From: Candidatus Nomurabacteria bacterium
GTDB lineage: Bacteria; Patescibacteriota; Minisyncoccia; Phycocordibacterales; UBA9973
Length of the DNA stretch: 48,300 nucleotides
Reading direction: 5' to 3'
Assembly (NCBI GenBank): GCA_029288805.1
Contig: JARIGO010000024.1
Location: 1 to 48,300 of the forward strand
Shown here: positions 26,094-34,912 of the stretch, one piece after another
How positions within the stretch are numbered: position 1 is the stretch's first letter
Layout: each line of letters opens with the position of its first letter
The notes under the pieces: model-generated
What the model saw: the letters and a program-made list of their open reading frames with translations, nothing else
The model's database searches: none
What the model was told of the DNA's origin: nothing
Program-made: the position numbers and the translations under genes

Positions 26094-27329
26094 ATGAATA
26101 TACAATCAACGTGGCAAGAAGTATCTGCAATATCAGCACCAACGCTTGAAGGTAGTACGCAAACAGAGGTTATCATTATCGGTGGCGGTATTGCCGGCAT
26201 CACTACAGCATACTTACTCGCTAAGGCAGGGAAGAAGGTTGTAGTGGTAGAAAAGGGGAATACGCATGACAGCAGTGTCACTGCCTATACTACTGCATTC
26301 CTTACGCACTCTCTCGATACAGATCTTGTAGACCTCAAAAAAATATTTGGCACGCGTGATACCAAGAAAATCCTGCAATCACATGAAGACGCTATCGATT
26401 TGGTAGAAAAAATTATCAAGGATGAACATATTGAGTGTGGTTTTGTGAAGGCACCGCATTATTCAATCGCGCTCTCACAATCTGGCGCTGAGGACTTTAA
26501 AAAAGAAAAAGACCTTTCCAACCAGTTAGGATTTACCGCTACGTGGAAAGAGTCTTCATTCTTTCCGTTTCAAAACTATGGCGCCATGGTGTTGGACAAG
26601 CAAGCCATGTTTCACCCCTTGAAATACATCAATGGTGTTCGTGCGGCGTTTGAAAAAATGGGAGGAACGTATTTTGATAATACAGAAGCCAAAGCCATTG
26701 AAGGTGATATCAGGGCCACTGTTACTACTAATCACGGCACTGTCACCGGAAATGCAGTTGTTATCGCTACATACAATACATTCATCCAACCCTGGTGGTA
26801 CATATTTAAGAAAGGCATGTACAAGTCATATGTGTATGAGCTAACGATTCCCAAAGGCAGTATTCCAGACGGCATGTATGAAGATGAGGAAAATCCGTAT
26901 CACTACTTTCGCGTTGAAGGTGAGCGCATGATTGTTGGAGGAGAAGATCATCGTATTGAGATTAAGTTTGACCCTGAAAATGCCTACAGTAGATTGCGAA
27001 AGTATGTTGAAGAGAAGCTTGGTATTGTTGACTACAAGATAGTGCACAAATGGAGCGGTCCAATTTTGGAGCAAGTCGATGGCATACCGCTCATTGGCTT
27101 GTATAGTGGCTCGTACAAAAACAGATATGTAGAAACGGCCTTTTCAGGAAACGGTATGACTAACGGCACTATTGCCGCAATGGTTGTCAGTGACCTTATT
27201 CTTGGCAAAAAGAATACCTATGCTCAGCTCTATAGTCCGAGTCGTCGCATACGGTTAATGGCAATACTAGTGAAGAGTAGAGATTACATTCAAGAATTTT
27301 TTAACGCCCCATTTGACAAGAAAAATTAA
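26094..27329 (+). CDS. FAD-dependent oxidoreductase (DAO family)
   Basis: 411 aa with an N-terminal Rossmann dinucleotide motif (VIIIGGGIAGITTAYLLAKA), an Asp/Glu ribose contact (VVVEKG) and a C-terminal DAO segment (YVETAFSGNGMTNGTIAAMV). The Ser/Thr-rich stretch SSVTAYTTAFLTHSLDT matches the DAO/YgaF-type branch that often carries a C-terminal Rieske domain; no Rieske cysteines are present here. The substrate is unknown. Confidence 0.85.
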   Translation: MNIQSTWQEVSAISAPTLEGSTQTEVIIIGGGIAGITTAYLLAKAGKKVVVVEKGNTHDSSVTAYTTAFLTHSLDTDLVDLKKIFGTRDTKKILQSHEDAIDLVEKIIKDEHIECGFVKAPHYSIALSQSGAEDFKKEKDLSNQLGFTATWKESSFFPFQNYGAMVLDKQAMFHPLKYINGVRAAFEKMGGTYFDNTEAKAIEGDIRATVTTNHGTVTGNAVVIATYNTFIQPWWYIFKKGMYKSYVYELTIPKGSIPDGMYEDEENPYHYFRVEGERMIVGGEDHRIEIKFDPENAYSRLRKYVEEKLGIVDYKIVHKWSGPILEQVDGIPLIGLYSGSYKNRYVETAFSGNGMTNGTIAAMVVSDLILGKKNTYAQLYSPSRRIRLMAILVKSRDYIQEFFNAPFDKKN

Positions 27330-27341
27330 TAATGTTATCAT
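27313..27341 (+). promoter_or_regulatory. Promoter of DEAD-box helicase
   Basis: TTGACA (27313-27318), 17-nt spacer, TATCAT (27336-27341); the -35 lies in the end of the previous gene. It leaves a leader of about 70 nt, unusually long here. Confidence 0.65.
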
Positions 27342-27416
27342 ATTGGCATTACTTAAACGTATTGTGTTATTGACTATCTGAGTCTGAATGACACAGTAAT
27401 AGAAAATAATATAAAT

Positions 27417-28751
27417 ATGACTATGAAAACAGCCGTTCGCGGCAACAGCTTCTCTCGTTCAGAGGGAAGTTCTAGAGGTCCACGTCCGGCTCGTTCTGGT
27501 GGTGGTTCATCACAAGGCTCTTCTTTTGGCCGTCGCCCAAGCGCCGGAGGTTTCTCATCACGTGGACCGCGTCCAATGGCTGGTGGATACCGCGGCGGTA
27601 ACGGAGGAGGACGATCATTTGGTGGCGGTAAGCGCCGTTCATTTAAGGGTGACGCAATCGATACTTCACGATTCATTAATCGTGCTGTTGACGCAGTAGA
27701 AGAAGTGGCACACGTCGCAAAGCATACGTTTGCAGACTTCGGTGTGCATGAATTGCTTGCAAAAAACTTGGTACAAAAAGGATACGTACAACCTTCACCA
27801 ATTCAAGATCAGGCTATTCCTGTAGCGTTGAAAGGAGGGGATGTGATCGGTATTGCAAATACTGGTACTGGTAAGACAGCAGCATTTCTTATTCCTATCA
27901 TTAACAAGCTTGTCAGTGACAAAAACCATAAGGCTATGGTACTGACACCAACTCGTGAATTGGCTCAGCAAATCGAACAGGAATTCCGTTCAATGACTGT
28001 CGGCATGCGCTTGTGGACTGTAGCTGCGGTTGGAGGACTTCCAATCATGCGTCAGATTCGCTCTCTTGAAATGGGGGTAAATATCGTTATCGGTACTCCA
28101 GGTCGCGTGAAGGATTTGATTGCTCGCAACAAGATCGTTATGTCTCAGTACAACACTATTGTGCTTGATGAAGCGGACCGTATGCTTGATATGGGATTCA
28201 TCGACGACATGCGCGTGATCTTGGGTGCGATGCCAAAAGAGAAGCAGGGCCTCTTCTTCTCAGCGACATTCTCTCCAGAAATCAAGGCATTGTGCAGTGA
28301 CTTCTTGAAAGATCCTATCACTGTTGCCATCAAGACTCGTGATACTGCTGCAAGTGTTGATCAGGATGTCATTCATGCGCATCCTTCTGAAAAGCTTGAT
28401 AAGCTTCATGACTTGCTCAACAAGCCCGACTTCAAGAAAGTGCTGATCTTCCGCGAAACAAAGCATCACACTGATGAATTGGCTCGTGAATTGCGTGATC
28501 GTGGATTTGCAGTTTCTGCATTGCACGGTGACATGCGTTCTCGCGAACGTTCTCGCGCTGTTGAAGCGTTGTCAAAGGGCCAGATCCAGGCAGTAATCGC
28601 AACTGACGTTGCCGCTCGTGGTATTGATATTCCTGACATCACTCACGTTATCAACTACGATACTCCGTCTACCTATGACACCTATGTTCACCGTATCGGC
28701 CGTACCGGCCGCGGTAACAAGAAGGGTGTTGCACTGACATTCGTTCGATAA
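27417..28751 (+). CDS. DEAD-box RNA helicase
   Basis: 444 aa. An N-terminal 80 residues rich in Gly, Arg and Ser (several RGG-like turns) precede a standard helicase core: Q motif (GYVQPSPIQDQAIP), Walker A ANTGTGKTAAF, motif II VLDEADRMLD, motif III FFSATF and motif VI HRIGRTGRG. It ends right after motif VI without a C-terminal extension, so the RNA-binding tail has in effect been moved to the front. It likely unwinds mRNA or assists ribosome assembly. The long leader suggests cold-shock-like regulation (inference). Confidence 0.93.
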   Translation: MTMKTAVRGNSFSRSEGSSRGPRPARSGGGSSQGSSFGRRPSAGGFSSRGPRPMAGGYRGGNGGGRSFGGGKRRSFKGDAIDTSRFINRAVDAVEEVAHVAKHTFADFGVHELLAKNLVQKGYVQPSPIQDQAIPVALKGGDVIGIANTGTGKTAAFLIPIINKLVSDKNHKAMVLTPTRELAQQIEQEFRSMTVGMRLWTVAAVGGLPIMRQIRSLEMGVNIVIGTPGRVKDLIARNKIVMSQYNTIVLDEADRMLDMGFIDDMRVILGAMPKEKQGLFFSATFSPEIKALCSDFLKDPITVAIKTRDTAASVDQDVIHAHPSEKLDKLHDLLNKPDFKKVLIFRETKHHTDELARELRDRGFAVSALHGDMRSRERSRAVEALSKGQIQAVIATDVAARGIDIPDITHVINYDTPSTYDTYVHRIGRTGRGNKKGVALTFVR

Positions 28752-28754
28752 GTA

Positions 28755-28788
28755 AAAGGCCGATCACTACGTGATCGGCCTTTTATAT
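28755..28788 (+). terminator. Intrinsic terminator
   Basis: 14-bp perfect stem (28755-28768 with 28772-28785), a 3-nt loop, T tract. Confidence 0.85.
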
Positions 28789-28842
28789 TGAAAATATCTT
28801 CTTTTGTGGTATCTTTTAAGGCGAGCAGGAATTATTTCGCTG

Positions 28843-28870
28843 GCCATTGTAAGTAGAGCTTCCAATGGCT
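28843..28870 (+). pseudogene. Acceptor-stem mini-remnant of tRNA-Thr
   Basis: GCCATTG (28843-28849) and CAATGGC (28863-28869) are the exact two acceptor strands of the tRNA-Thr 45 nt downstream, separated by only 13 nt that retain GTAGAGC of the D-arm. It looks like a tRNA-Thr copy with the D/anticodon/T arms deleted. Confidence 0.55.
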
Positions 28871-28914
28871 TCGCTCGGACACTGAGTAAGCAAGCTTTCT
28901 CGTGCTCCTCGCTC

Positions 28915-28990
28915 GCCATTGTAGCTCAGTTGGTAGAGCACTCCATTGGTAATGGGGAGGTCTCCGGTTCAATCCCGGACAATGGCTCCA
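28915..28990 (+). tRNA. tRNA-Thr (GGT)
   Basis: Acceptor GCCATTG/CAATGGC, D-arm GCTC/GAGC, anticodon loop TTGGTAA, T-arm TCCGG-TTCAATC-CCGGA, discriminator T, encoded CCA. An inverted repeat (28820-28830 with 28906-28917) spans the leader and reaches into the first bases of the tRNA. Confidence 0.93.
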
Positions 28991-29005
28991 CGTAAAAGAA
29001 TAGTA

Positions 29006-29033
29006 AAACCCCCGTTACGGATAACGAGGGTTT
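29006..29033. terminator. Bidirectional terminator
   Basis: 11-bp stem with one mismatch (29006-29017 with 29022-29033). It serves tRNA-Thr and the convergent YdcF-like gene. Confidence 0.75.
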
Positions 29034-29037
29034 AAAG

Positions 29038-29676
29038 CTACGCGTACTGCACGAGAGGTTCTCTGCGATAACGCTTAGTAACTACGATCTTTTTCACCTT
29101 TTGCAGCAGCCTTCTGCAAAGCACTGTGATACCACGCCATAGCAGTTTGCATGTTGCGGCAATTTCATAACATATAGAAATAAATATTTCTATACAGTTG
29201 TCCGCTTTGTCATACGTTGCGGTGGTACCAACACAATGCATTTTGAATGTGCCCATGAATTTCCAGATCAGCCATATTCGGGGAATATGACACCCTGAAG
29301 AAACAACATAGATTTCGTGTGCATCTTCAGTTTGCAACATTGTTGCCATGGCCTGAGTTTCTTGAAAAGTGTTCCAGGTAGTTTCGGTACCGATGCAGGC
29401 AATTTCAGGAACTCTTCGAATGGTACCTTTTGCCTTTTCAGTTTCAAGCCGGTGCTTGCATTGCAGTCTCATTGCTTCGCGAAAAGTCCTTTTCCACCCA
29501 GCCTTAGGTTTTTGGCCCGCCGCAAGATAGATCGTAAAAAGAGTGTTTGGGTCAGTCTTGGTGAGGCTGATTACCAGGTCTACAGCCCTGCGAAGTCTTC
29601 GCTGGGTTTTGGGGCCACAAAATGGGACGTTCTGTCGGCTATCACCGGCATAAACGAGGATGCGAATCTTTTTCAA
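29038..29676 (-). CDS. YdcF/SanA/ElyC-family protein (DUF218)
   Basis: 212 aa, minus strand, start TTG 29676. The DUF218 pattern is visible: an N-terminal strand (IRILVYAGD), the ETTWNTFQETQAMATML helix (ExxSxNTxEN-like) and EIYVVSSGCHIPRIWLIWKF (VTSxYHxPR-like). In other bacteria this fold acts on envelope polysaccharide precursors or vancomycin sensitivity. There is no N-terminal membrane segment. The C-terminus is very basic. No better ATG fits the domain start. Confidence 0.7.
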   Translation of the reverse strand: MKKIRILVYAGDSRQNVPFCGPKTQRRLRRAVDLVISLTKTDPNTLFTIYLAAGQKPKAGWKRTFREAMRLQCKHRLETEKAKGTIRRVPEIACIGTETTWNTFQETQAMATMLQTEDAHEIYVVSSGCHIPRIWLIWKFMGTFKMHCVGTTATYDKADNCIEIFISICYEIAATCKLLWRGITVLCRRLLQKVKKIVVTKRYRREPLVQYA

Positions 29677-29755
29677 GGTTAAAATTGGTTTTTCTTAAGA
29701 TTACTATTTTTATAGCCCTCGTCAAGGGAAAACTTTATTTTTTTGAAAATTCATG

Positions 29756-29761
29756 TATAAT
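29756..29761 (+). promoter_or_regulatory. -10 element of typA
   Basis: TATAAT, 10 nt before the ATG; predicted leader of 3-4 nt. Confidence 0.5.
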
Positions 29762-29771
29762 AACGGCTCTT

Positions 29772-31568
29772 ATGGAAATTCGAAACATTGCTATCATTGC
29801 ACACGTTGACCACGGAAAAACCACACTAACCGACAAAATGTTGGCTTTTTGTGGTGAAATCCTGGATGGCGGTTCAATGGACTCAAATCAAATTGAACGC
29901 GAGCGCGGCATTACTATTTATGCAAAAAACACCGCAGTAACGTACAAGGGTACTAAGATTAATATTGTGGACACACCAGGTCACGCCGACTTCGGTTCAG
30001 AAGTGGAGCGCGTCCTTCGTTCAATCGACTCAGTGTTGCTAATCGTTGATGCTCAGGAAGGTCCAATGCCGCAGACTCGCTTCGTGTTGAAGAAGTCTCT
30101 TGAACTCGGCCTGAAGCCAATCGTTGTTATCAACAAGATCGACAAGCCAGGTTCAGATGTTGCCGCAACTCATGATGCTGTTTTCGAACTTTTTATGGAG
30201 CTTGGTGCCAATGATGAACAGCTCGACTTCACGACTGTGTACGCTATTGGTCGCGATGGCGTTGCCATGATCAAACCTGATGATGAGCGCAAGGACCTTA
30301 CACCGCTCTTTGAAACTATTTTGGAAAAAGTTCCTGTTGCTGCAAACGACACAACGAAAACATTCCGTATGCAGGCATTCAACTTGGCGTATGACAACTT
30401 CTTGGGACGTTTGGCTGTTGGTCGCGTTTATGAAGGTGTCGTGAAAAGTGGCGATACTGTGTACATCAAAAGTGAAGGCACAGAAACTCGCACTGCAAAA
30501 ATCACCAAGCTCTTTACCTTCCACGGCTTTACTCGTGAAGAAGCCTCTGAAGCTCAGGCAGGTGACATTGTAATGCTTGCGGGTATTCCTGACATTTTCA
30601 TTGGTGAGACTATTAGTACCGTGAAGGAAATGGAATTGCTTCCCGCCATCACTATCGATGAACCGACTATCGTGTTGGACTTCTTGGTTAACAACTCTCC
30701 ATTTGCCGGTAAGGAAGGAAAGTTCGTGACATCCCGTCAGCTTCGTGAGCGCCTAGAGCGCGAGCTTGAAGTGAACGTTGGTTTGAAGGTGGACTTTTCT
30801 CCTGATGAAAATCGTATTGCTGAAGGCTTCAAGGTCTTTGGTCGCGGTGAAATGCACATTGCTGTCTTGCTCGAAACCATGCGTCGTGAAGGATATGAAA
30901 TCCAGATCTCTCAGCCGCAGGTTATCATCAAGGAAGTTGATGGCGTGAAAAGTGAACCGTTTGAAGAAGTTACCATCGATGCTCCAGCGGAACATCAGGG
31001 TATCGTTATTGAAAAGCTCGGCATGCGCGGCTTCATCATGGCTGACATGAACCTGAAGAACAACACTGTACGCATGGTCTTCACTGGTCCAACTCGTGGC
31101 TTGCTCGGATACCGTAACCAGTTCCTCGTTGATACAAAGGGTGAGGGTATCATGTCTTCTCGCGTGGTTGGCTTCCGTCCATATGCCGGGGAAATTACTC
31201 GTCGCCAGGTTGGCTCTATGATTTCTATGGAGTCAGGAAAGGCATTGGCATTCGCACTCTGGGGTCTTCAGGATCGTGGCGTACTGTATATCACTCCTAC
31301 AACAGAAGTGTATGAAGGTATGGTCATCGGTAACACTTCAAAGGGCGAGGAAATGAAAGTGAACCCTACCAAAGGTAAGCAGCTTACCAACATGCGCGCA
31401 TCAGGTTCTGATGAAGCGGTGACTATCATCCCGCCATGGCTTATGACTATCGAACGTGGCTTGGAAGTGATGCAGGATGATGAATTTCTAGAAGTGACAC
31501 CGCTCTCAGTTCGTCTTCGCAAACAATACTTGAACGAAAACGACCGCGTTAAGGCACGAAGAAAATAA
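29772..31568 (+). CDS. typA: Translational GTPase TypA/BipA
   Basis: 598-aa ribosome-associated GTPase involved in assembly and stress adaptation. G1 is [12 protein letters not shown] (residues 9-20), switch I is [13 protein letters not shown]3 is [10 protein letters not shown]4 is NKIDKPG. The C-terminal BipA-specific region has [16 protein letters not shown] and [19 protein letters not shown] 29772 was chosen because homology begins there and TATAAT lies 10 nt upstream; the long upstream frame is not conserved-looking. Length is normal. Confidence 0.95.
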   Translation: MEIRNIAIIAHVDHGKTTLTDKMLAFCGEILDGGSMDSNQIERERGITIYAKNTAVTYKGTKINIVDTPGHADFGSEVERVLRSIDSVLLIVDAQEGPMPQTRFVLKKSLELGLKPIVVINKIDKPGSDVAATHDAVFELFMELGANDEQLDFTTVYAIGRDGVAMIKPDDERKDLTPLFETILEKVPVAANDTTKTFRMQAFNLAYDNFLGRLAVGRVYEGVVKSGDTVYIKSEGTETRTAKITKLFTFHGFTREEASEAQAGDIVMLAGIPDIFIGETISTVKEMELLPAITIDEPTIVLDFLVNNSPFAGKEGKFVTSRQLRERLERELEVNVGLKVDFSPDENRIAEGFKVFGRGEMHIAVLLETMRREGYEIQISQPQVIIKEVDGVKSEPFEEVTIDAPAEHQGIVIEKLGMRGFIMADMNLKNNTVRMVFTGPTRGLLGYRNQFLVDTKGEGIMSSRVVGFRPYAGEITRRQVGSMISMESGKALAFALWGLQDRGVLYITPTTEVYEGMVIGNTSKGEEMKVNPTKGKQLTNMRASGSDEAVTIIPPWLMTIERGLEVMQDDEFLEVTPLSVRLRKQYLNENDRVKARRK

Positions 31569-31601
31569 AAAATGTGCAACATTTGATGTTGCACATTTTG
31601 C
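31569..31601 (+). terminator. Intrinsic terminator
   Basis: 14-bp perfect stem (31569-31582 with 31586-31599) and a 3-nt loop; it directly abuts the next gene's promoter. Confidence 0.8.
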
Positions 31602-31607
31602 TATACT
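31602..31607 (+). promoter_or_regulatory. Leaderless-type promoter of methyltransferase
   Basis: TGC-TATACT, exactly 6 nt before the ATG. Confidence 0.55.
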
Positions 31608-31613
31608 AAACAT

Positions 31614-32321
31614 ATGAACGAAAAGCGCTTAAAGGAATTTTGGAATCAGGAATATAAGGATCCGGAGTTTTTCGCATTGTCGGACGAGGCAAGTAGTGAC
31701 TTGCAGAAGTTCACGCGATGGCTGCAGAAGGAATACGGAAAGGATGTCTTGCGTCCTGACATAACAGTGCTGGATGCTGGTTGTGGAAACGGTCGTAATC
31801 TCTTGTGGCTCAATGACACGTTTCGCGTCAGAGGCTTTGGCTATGACATTTCCGATGTGGCTATTCGTCAGGCCACTGTTGCTGCAGAAAAGCAGAAGTG
31901 GGGAAGCAAGCTCGTATTCAAGACGCATTCAATCGCTTTGGATATTCCATTGCCGGATGAAAGTGTGGACATCGTGCTTGATATGATGGCGTCACACTTT
32001 CTCAAGGAAAAGGAACGCGCGATCTATTTCAAGGAAGTGGCGCGCGTTCTCAAGCCGCAAGGAGTGCTGTTCTTCAAGTCGTTTTACATGCAGGGTGACC
32101 AGCATGCCAAGGACCTGATCAAGAATGAAAGTGCAGGTGAGGAAAACGCCTACATCCATCCTCGTTTGAAAGTATACGAATACGTGTGGAGTGACGAAGC
32201 TATCGAAAAGCAATTTGAAAATGACTTTATCCTGCAGCACAAGGAAGCGTCACACAAACACAACATTCGTGGCAAGCCAAACAAGCGCCGTTCAGTTGTT
32301 TGTTATTTTGAGAAGAAATAA
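31614..32321 (+). CDS. Class I SAM-dependent methyltransferase
   Basis: 235 aa. Motif I is VLDAGCGNGRNLLWL (near residue 52), an acidic residue in GYDISDVAI, motif II/post-I in SVDIVLDMMASH and motif III in VLKPQGVLFFKSF. The N-terminal KEFWNQEYKDPEFF is of the type seen in tellurite/TehB-like and Methyltransf_11/25 proteins. The substrate is unknown. It is monocistronic between terminators. Confidence 0.85.
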   Translation: MNEKRLKEFWNQEYKDPEFFALSDEASSDLQKFTRWLQKEYGKDVLRPDITVLDAGCGNGRNLLWLNDTFRVRGFGYDISDVAIRQATVAAEKQKWGSKLVFKTHSIALDIPLPDESVDIVLDMMASHFLKEKERAIYFKEVARVLKPQGVLFFKSFYMQGDQHAKDLIKNESAGEENAYIHPRLKVYEYVWSDEAIEKQFENDFILQHKEASHKHNIRGKPNKRRSVVCYFEKK

Positions 32322-32324
32322 AAA

Positions 32325-32352
32325 AGCCGCGCTCTACGCGCGGTTTTTCTCA
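32325..32352. terminator. Bidirectional terminator
   Basis: CCGCGC/GCGCGG stem extended by A-T pairs, with a 5-nt loop; shared with the convergent micro-gene. Confidence 0.7.
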
Positions 32353-32502
32353 AGCACAATGTGGATGTTCCGCCCAGTCCTGCATTGCAGGACTGTTGCG
32401 GTCATCGTCGATGTCTTTGACTTCTCCTTCCTTTGGTGTCATCGGAATGATCGGTGTCGCATCGATGTGCGTTTGATTTTCTTGGTACTCAGAATAACTC
32501 AT
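32350..32502 (-). CDS. Acidic micro-protein, 50 aa
   Basis: Minus-strand frame ATG 32502 to TGA 32350. It is acidic and polar (MSYSEYQENQTHIDATPIIP start, DIDDDRNSPAMQDWAEHPH near the end). It fills the gap between the methyltransferase terminator and the tRNA-Thr promoter. No family is recognised and there is no Shine-Dalgarno. Plausible but unproven. Confidence 0.45.
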   Translation of the reverse strand: MSYSEYQENQTHIDATPIIPMTPKEGEVKDIDDDRNSPAMQDWAEHPHCA

Positions 32503-32506
32503 AGTT

Positions 32507-32535
32507 TTGTAATTGGGATTTTATGTTACTATAAT
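32507..32535 (+). promoter_or_regulatory. Promoter of tRNA-Thr (CGT)
   Basis: TTGTAA (32507-32512), 17-nt spacer, TATAAT (32530-32535), 21 nt before the tRNA. Confidence 0.65.
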
Positions 32536-32556
32536 CTTTTGATAATCAAAGTCAAT

Positions 32557-32629
32557 GCCACCTTAGCTCAGCTGGTAGAGCACCGGTATCGTAAACCGTA
32601 GGTCCCGAGTTCGATTCTCGGAGGTGGCT
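32557..32629 (+). tRNA. tRNA-Thr (CGT)
   Basis: Acceptor GCCACCT/AGGTGGC, D-arm GCTC/GAGC, anticodon loop ATCGTAA, T-arm CCGAG-TTCGATT-CTCGG, discriminator T. CCA is not encoded, unlike the other tRNA-Thr. The outermost pair of the anticodon stem is a C-T mismatch. Confidence 0.92.
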
Positions 32630-32635
32630 CAAATG

Positions 32636-32671
32636 AAAATCCCCACATAACAAGGTTATGTGGGGATTTTT
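32636..32671. terminator. Bidirectional terminator
   Basis: 16-bp perfect stem (32636-32651 with 32655-32670), a 3-nt loop; shared by tRNA-Thr and the convergent gene. Confidence 0.9.
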
Positions 32672-33231
32672 TAGGCTGCCTTGGCATGAATAAGTGGAAG
32701 ATGAAACACCTTCGCAACATTCTGTAGCTGGTTAGCAAACATGTGTAATTTCAAAAGCATCTTTTTGCGCAATGAAAAAGGTTCTCGCTCATAGAAAACA
32801 TCTTTTAAAAACGACAGAGCTTTCTTGTTTGGCACAGCGCTGTTGCTGAAGTAGCCTAACTGTTTCTGATTGGCTCGAATAATCAATCTTGTTTCCTGGT
32901 GGTCGTAATAATAAATTCTCTTCTGCGCTAATACATGTACAAATGTACGGTTCCTTTTTAAGGATTGAGTCAGCATTTGTTCAGGGATAAGCGACATGTT
33001 GCAAGGATGAGAATCCTTTCTAAGTTTGTCGGCGGCATTGCGGGTCAGTAAAACAAAATTGTCCCCATAGTTTTTTAGATGAGAAGTTCTAATAACGGCT
33101 ATGTAATAAAAATTCTGATACGGCTGACTTTTGTCATATCCGTATATGGCATTTACTAATTCATGGCTGTTTTTAGCAACATCAGAATACATCTGAATGT
33201 TAATCGAGTCTTCTTTCAGATAATTTTTCAT
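32671..33231 (-). CDS. Hypothetical protein, 186 aa
   Basis: Minus strand, ATG 33231, stop directly at the shared terminator. A basic, tyrosine-rich soluble protein with no membrane segment or signal peptide (YGYDKSQPYQNFYYIAVIRT, FVHVLAQKRIYYYDHQETRL). The C-terminal 40 residues are basic and helical. A TTGTAA ... TATACT pair upstream could be its promoter. I recognise no family. Confidence 0.65.
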   Translation of the reverse strand: MKNYLKEDSINIQMYSDVAKNSHELVNAIYGYDKSQPYQNFYYIAVIRTSHLKNYGDNFVLLTRNAADKLRKDSHPCNMSLIPEQMLTQSLKRNRTFVHVLAQKRIYYYDHQETRLIIRANQKQLGYFSNSAVPNKKALSFLKDVFYEREPFSLRKKMLLKLHMFANQLQNVAKVFHLPLIHAKAA

Positions 33232-33305
33232 AATTAAGGAATTTTTTATAAGTATACAACTTATTTTTTACAAGTAAATAAGGAGCAAAAATGGTATTTT
33301 TTTGG

Positions 33306-33311
33306 TACAGT
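33306..33311 (+). promoter_or_regulatory. Leaderless-type promoter of prfB
   Basis: TGG-TACAGT, exactly 6 nt before ATG 33318. Confidence 0.5.
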
Positions 33312-33317
33312 ACATGC

Positions 33318-34199
33318 ATGAACAAAGAGACAATTGCGGCTCGCATAACGGAAATTGAAACTGCCATGGGGCAGGCGGATTTTTGGAGTGACAAAAATGC
33401 GGCACAGGCAATGATCAAGGAATTGCAGGAATTGAAGGAGTCACTGGAAGGTCTTGGCAAGTACGACAAGGGTAATGCGGTCATTACTATTTTTGCCGGA
33501 GCAGGCGGGGACGACGCGGAAGATTTTGTCGGCATGTTGCTGACCATGTACATGCGCTACGCGGAAAAGAAAGGATGGCATATTGCATCACTTGAACAGC
33601 ATGCCAACGACCATGGAGGATATCGCAATGTCATGATCAGTGTGGAAGGCAAGCGCGCATACGGCACGCTCAAGAATGAGTCCGGCGTGCATCGTCTGGT
33701 ACGCATCTCGCCGTTCAATGCCAATGGTAAGCGTCAGACATCGTTTGCCATGGTGGAAGTCATTCCGGAATTTTCAAAAACTGATACTGAGATTGTCATC
33801 CCAGAAGGAGATCTTGAATATTCATTTGCCCGTGCTGGTGGTCCTGGTGGACAAAACGTGAACAAGCGAGAGACGGCAGTGCGTATCGTGCACAAGCCTA
33901 CTGGACTATCCGTGCATGTCACCAGCGAACGCAGTCAGGAGCAAAATAAGGAAAAGGGTTTGGAATTGCTGAAAGGAAAGATATACAAGCGTCAGGAAGA
34001 GGAACGCAAAGCCGCAGAGCACGGCATGCATATTTCCAAGACCACCGATAACGAATGGGGCAGTCAGATGCGTTCATATACTTTGCATCCTGATAAACGC
34101 ATTAAAGATCACCGCACTGGCGTGGAAGTAACAAACACCGAAAACGTTTTGGAAAAAGGCGACATTGATGTATTTGTGGAAGCCGAGGCTTCCTTGTAG
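33318..34199 (+). CDS. prfB: Peptide chain release factor 2, compact
   Basis: 293-aa class I release factor. The stop-codon-reading tripeptide is SPF ([12 protein letters not shown]), the RF2 form that reads UGA and UAA, and the GGQ motif is in [15 protein letters not shown]. Canonical RF2 is about 365 aa; most of the N-terminal domain 1 is missing and the protein goes straight from a short helix into the domain 2 region [15 protein letters not shown]. There is no sign of the usual programmed +1 frameshift. ATG 33318 is supported by an extended -10 6 nt upstream. Confidence 0.93.
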   Translation: MNKETIAARITEIETAMGQADFWSDKNAAQAMIKELQELKESLEGLGKYDKGNAVITIFAGAGGDDAEDFVGMLLTMYMRYAEKKGWHIASLEQHANDHGGYRNVMISVEGKRAYGTLKNESGVHRLVRISPFNANGKRQTSFAMVEVIPEFSKTDTEIVIPEGDLEYSFARAGGPGGQNVNKRETAVRIVHKPTGLSVHVTSERSQEQNKEKGLELLKGKIYKRQEEERKAAEHGMHISKTTDNEWGSQMRSYTLHPDKRIKDHRTGVEVTNTENVLEKGDIDVFVEAEASL

Positions 34200-34210
34200 T
34201 AGCGATATGG

Positions 34211-34216
34211 TATACT
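34211..34216 (+). promoter_or_regulatory. Near-leaderless promoter of ftsE
   Basis: TGG-TATACT, 8 nt before the ATG. Confidence 0.5.
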
Positions 34217-34224
34217 AAAAACTC

Positions 34225-34905
34225 ATGATTAAGTTTGTAAATGTATCAAAAGCTTACCCTAATGGTGCTGTAGCACTGGAAAATGTTAATTTGGAAATTG
34301 AAAAGGGTGAATTCGTTACCGTTGTTGGTCCGTCAGGAGCAGGGAAGACTACGCTCAATAAATTAATTATCGCGGAAGAAGAGCCGACAGAAGGAACAGT
34401 ACTATTTGAGAATCAGGACATTGATGCCTTTAACAGTGGGCAGGTGACCCGTCTTCGCCGTCGCATCGGTATGGTCTTTCAGGATTTTCGCTTGCTTTCA
34501 AATAAGACAGCATATGAAAACATTGCCTTTGCCATGGAAGCGTCAGGCAAGAGTGATGAGGAAATCGTTTCAGACGTACCGCACGTATTGCAGCTCGTGG
34601 ATCTTCAGGATCGCATGTTCCACTTTCCTGGGCAGCTATCTGGTGGAGAAAAGCAGCGTTTGGCAATTGCTCGCGCCATCATCAATCAGCCTGAAGTGTT
34701 GATTGCCGATGAGCCGACTGGCAACTTGGATGGCAAGAACACTATGGAGGTGATTGAAATCTTGAAAAAGATTAATGACTTGGGTACAACGGTCATTTTG
34801 ACTACGCATGATCAGCAGATGATCAAGGCAGTAGGGCAGCGCATTATCAGCATGGAGCGTGGACGTGTCGTAGGAGACGAGCAAAAAGCGCAAGTTAAGC
34901 TATAA
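34225..34905 (+). CDS. ftsE: Cell-division ABC ATPase FtsE
   Basis: 226 aa: Walker A GPSGAGKTTLNK, Q loop FQDFRLL, signature LSGGEKQRLAIARA, Walker B VLIADEPTGNLDG, H loop TTHDQ. FtsEX regulates peptidoglycan hydrolases at the division site. It directly precedes ftsX (7-nt gap). Length is normal. Confidence 0.95.
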   Translation: MIKFVNVSKAYPNGAVALENVNLEIEKGEFVTVVGPSGAGKTTLNKLIIAEEEPTEGTVLFENQDIDAFNSGQVTRLRRRIGMVFQDFRLLSNKTAYENIAFAMEASGKSDEEIVSDVPHVLQLVDLQDRMFHFPGQLSGGEKQRLAIARAIINQPEVLIADEPTGNLDGKNTMEVIEILKKINDLGTTVILTTHDQQMIKAVGQRIISMERGRVVGDEQKAQVKL

Positions 34906-34906
34906 T
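34901..34906 (+). promoter_or_regulatory. Leaderless-type promoter of ftsX
   Basis: TATAAT exactly 6 nt before the ftsX ATG, overlapping the ftsE stop. It lacks the TGN extension. Confidence 0.4.
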
Positions 34907-34912
34907 ACATAT

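Noticed and set aside
26094-27329. Rieske domain at the end of the FAD oxidoreductase
   Set aside because: No CxH...CxxH pattern is present in the C-terminal part.
28804-28995. Plus-strand ORF covering tRNA-Thr
   Set aside because: It translates the tRNA and its mini-copy; no protein features.
33291-33320. Programmed frameshift in prfB
   Set aside because: No in-frame TGA with slippery CTT upstream; the gene reads straight through from ATG 33318.
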